Shown here piece after piece: positions 53,786 through 55,787 of a DNA stretch of 55,787 bases. The position numbers were made by a program, and so were the translations under genes. Within the stretch, counting starts at the first letter, position 1, and each line of letters starts with the position of its first letter. This DNA is from Shewanella benthica KT99 (lineage in GTDB: Bacteria > Pseudomonadota > Gammaproteobacteria > Enterobacterales > Shewanellaceae). The notes below the pieces were generated by a model that worked only from the letters and a program-made list of their open reading frames with translations, was not told the origin of the DNA and did no database searches. Location: contig NZ_ABIC01000029.1 of the NCBI RefSeq assembly GCF_000172075.1, forward strand, positions 1 to 55,787, written 5' to 3'.

Positions 53786-54835
53786 ATGAAATATTCCCGA
53801 GTATTTATCAATAGCCTGGCATATGAACTGGCACCTGAAGTTGTGTCAACTTCCGAATTAGAATCTCGTTTGGCACCTCTATATAAGAAGTTTAGCATTC
53901 CTATGGGGCAACTTGCCGCATTAACCGGGATCACCGAGCGTCGCTGGTGGCCAAAGGGTCATAGATTATCAGACGGTGCTCTGGCCGCTGCACACAAGGC
54001 TATTGATGAAACCGGCGTGAAAGTGAGTGATTTAGGCGCCGTGGTTTATACCGGGGTTTGCCGCGATCAACATGAGCCAGCAACGGCGTGTCGTATCGCA
54101 GCAGAGCTTGGGGTGTCGAAAGATACCGCCATCTATGATATCAGTAATGCTTGTCTTGGGGTGCTTTCTGGGATCTTAGATATTGCTAACCGTATCGAAC
54201 TCGGTCAAATTAAAGCTGGCTTAGTGGTCTCCTGTGAATCAGCTCGTCATATTGTCGACATCACCATAGATAATATGTTGGCCGATCAAACCATGCAGAA
54301 CTATGCCCAGTCGCTGGCAACCCTAACCGGTGGTTCTGGAGCCGTAGCCGTCTTGCTTACCGATGGCAGCTTGCCATTGAGAACTGATCGTCAACATCAG
54401 CTTTTAGGTGCGAGTCACCTTTCGGCACCTGAGCACCATAACTTGTGTCAATGGGGCCTGCAGGAAGCGGGTTTACATCTCTACCGTGAGTTTATGCGCA
54501 CCGATGGTGTGACACTACTCAAAGAAGGAGTAGAGCTTGCTCGTCATACCTGGAGTGATTTCCTCGAACAGCGTGACTGGGTGGTGGAGCAGGTCGATAA
54601 AGTGATCTGTCATCAAGTGGGGTCAGCAAACCGCCTGAAAGTGCTCAATGCACTGAATATTCCCCAAGAGAAAGAGTTTCCTACTTATCAACTTCTGGGC
54701 AATATGGGCACAGTTTCTCTGCCAGTCACAGCAGCTATGGCCCACGATCAGGGCTTCTTGAAGAAGGGTGATCAGGTGAGCTTCTTAGGCATAGGTAGTG
54801 GACTTAACTGCATGATGCTTGGGATTAAGTGGTAA
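53786..54835 (+). CDS. oleA: OleA thiolase-like Claisen condensing enzyme
   Basis: Joins two fatty acyl-CoAs head to head to a 2-alkyl-3-ketoacid, the first step of long-chain olefin synthesis. 349 residues of the KAS III-like fold: nucleophile Cys123 (SNACLGVLSG), His276 (CHQVG), Asn306 (LGNMGTVSL) and the special base Glu97 (QHEPAT), which sits 26 residues before the cysteine as in Xanthomonas OleA. Followed by oleB. In Shewanella the pathway makes a polyunsaturated C31 hydrocarbon. Confidence 0.92.
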   Translation: MKYSRVFINSLAYELAPEVVSTSELESRLAPLYKKFSIPMGQLAALTGITERRWWPKGHRLSDGALAAAHKAIDETGVKVSDLGAVVYTGVCRDQHEPATACRIAAELGVSKDTAIYDISNACLGVLSGILDIANRIELGQIKAGLVVSCESARHIVDITIDNMLADQTMQNYAQSLATLTGGSGAVAVLLTDGSLPLRTDRQHQLLGASHLSAPEHHNLCQWGLQEAGLHLYREFMRTDGVTLLKEGVELARHTWSDFLEQRDWVVEQVDKVICHQVGSANRLKVLNALNIPQEKEFPTYQLLGNMGTVSLPVTAAMAHDQGFLKKGDQVSFLGIGSGLNCMMLGIKW

Positions 54836-54946
54836 TGAGCTAGCCATTAGTGCTGTCTTAGCGCGTTTCAGTCCCATACCTCACATAATCACCTTATGCG
54901 CCTGAAGTTTGAGGCGCGGTGATGCAAAGAATATTTAGGAAGAGTC

Positions 54947-55787
54947 ATGTTAGACACTCTGTTTCCCTTCAAGCGCAATTATCTCGATAGAAATGGCCAT
55001 AAGCTACAGTATGTAAATGAAGGCCTAGGTGAGCCAGTCGTCATGGTTCATGGCAATCCTAGCTGGTCTTTCTATTATCGAAATCTGGTGTCAGCTCTAA
55101 GCAGTAATCATCAGTGTATCGTACCAGATCATATCGGCTGTGGTCTGTCGGATAAGCCGGATGACAGCGGCTACGACTACACACTAAAGAATCGTATCGA
55201 CGATCTCGAAGCCTTGCTCGAACACCTCGACGTCAAAGAGAACATCACCTTAGTCGTACATGACTGGGGCGGGATGATAGGCATGGGTTATGCTGCGCGT
55301 TATCCGGAGCGGATAAAACGTCTGGTTATTCTCAATACCGGCGCGTTTCATCTTCCTCAATCTAAGCCGTTTCCTTGGCCCTTATGGATCTGCCGTAATA
55401 CCATGTTAGGCACAGTTCTGGTTCGTGGTTTCAATGCGTTTTCATCCATAGCCTCCTATATAGGTGTTAAGCGTAAACCTATGCCGAGTGAGATACGCAA
55501 AGCCTATGTGGCGCCTTTCAACTCTTGGGCTAACCGGATCTCGACCTTGAGGTTTATCCAGGATATCCCTCTAAAAGAGAGTGATAGAAACTATGAGTTG
55601 GTCTCTGAAATAGCCGCTAGCCTGCCAAAGTTTGCCCATGTACCGACTATGATTTGCTGGGGCCTGAAAGATTTCGTTTTCGATAAGCATTTTCTTGCTC
55701 AGTGGAAAGTAGAGATGCCCCATGCGAGCGTGCATGAATTTGCAGATTGCGGTCACTATATTCTTGAAGATGCCACCGAGAAGTCGT
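54947..55787 (+). CDS. oleB: OleB alpha/beta hydrolase (beta-lactone decarboxylase), partial
   Basis: Open from the ATG at 54947 (after AGGAAGAGTC) to the window end, about 280 codons, without stop. Haloalkane-dehalogenase-like: HGNPSW oxyanion loop (35-40), nucleophile Asp106 in VVHDWGGM, and histidine in DCGHYILED near the end. OleB removes CO2 from the cis beta-lactone to give the cis-olefin. The downstream oleC and oleD would be expected next. Confidence 0.9.
   Translation, partial: MLDTLFPFKRNYLDRNGHKLQYVNEGLGEPVVMVHGNPSWSFYYRNLVSALSSNHQCIVPDHIGCGLSDKPDDSGYDYTLKNRIDDLEALLEHLDVKENITLVVHDWGGMIGMGYAARYPERIKRLVILNTGAFHLPQSKPFPWPLWICRNTMLGTVLVRGFNAFSSIASYIGVKRKPMPSEIRKAYVAPFNSWANRISTLRFIQDIPLKESDRNYELVSEIAASLPKFAHVPTMICWGLKDFVFDKHFLAQWKVEMPHASVHEFADCGHYILEDATEKS

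Overview
The window looks like a chromosomal stretch of a marine Shewanella (Gammaproteobacteria). This rests on gene content and order: metA followed by a valine/isoleucine catabolic cluster, copA with a CueR-type regulator, ybiT, a prpBC-acnD-prpF cluster with a GntR regulator, a pst operon with enlarged permeases, and the start of an ole (long-chain olefin) cluster. No rRNA, tRNA or CRISPR array was seen.

Layout. 1-3.8 kb is mobile: the right part of an IS66-family element sits inside the reverse transcriptase gene of a 5'-truncated group II intron. The 3' end of that intron interrupts an attC-like site behind a single integron cassette (a lipoprotein gene). The cassette faces away from an integron integrase that has a LexA box. 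4.3-5.4 kb: metA with tandem MetJ boxes and a 26-codon leader ORF. 5.4-5.75 kb: first copy of a dispersed inverted-repeat element. 5.98-13.6 kb: seven-gene branched-chain amino acid degradation operon. 13.8-21 kb: a two-helix membrane protein, an S9-family lipoprotein whose catalytic serine is asparagine, cueR/copA, and ybiT. 21.1-23.2 kb: a 52-bp tandem repeat, an M17 aminopeptidase and a LETM1-like protein. 23.3-30.4 kb: methylcitrate cycle genes.

30.4-39.9 kb is a decay and accessory zone: a REP palindrome, RAYT transposase remnants, a hipA-hipB pair in reversed order, an alpha/beta hydrolase broken by a 16-bp duplication, and remnants of LysE, class V aminotransferase and TonB-receptor genes. 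Intact genes lie between them (rnhA, nucleoside hydrolase, DUF1415, a DUF4136-type lipoprotein). 40.1-41.8 kb: DUF2797 and a GcvR-like ACT protein. 41.8-47.9 kb: pstC-pstA-pstB-phoU behind a Pho box, with no pstS. 48.4-49.4 kb: a deleted BCCT transporter. 49.5-50.7 kb: yajD, the second dispersed element and a DUF1289 gene. 51-55.8 kb: lipoprotein, methyltransferase, oleA and a partial oleB.

The most unusual structure is between pstC and pstA. The first part of pstA, with its ribosome-binding site, is present as three extra 91-bp tandem copies. Each encodes a 32-residue ORF whose stop overlaps the next start by 8 bases, forming a chain of overlapping ORFs that leads into the real pstA start.
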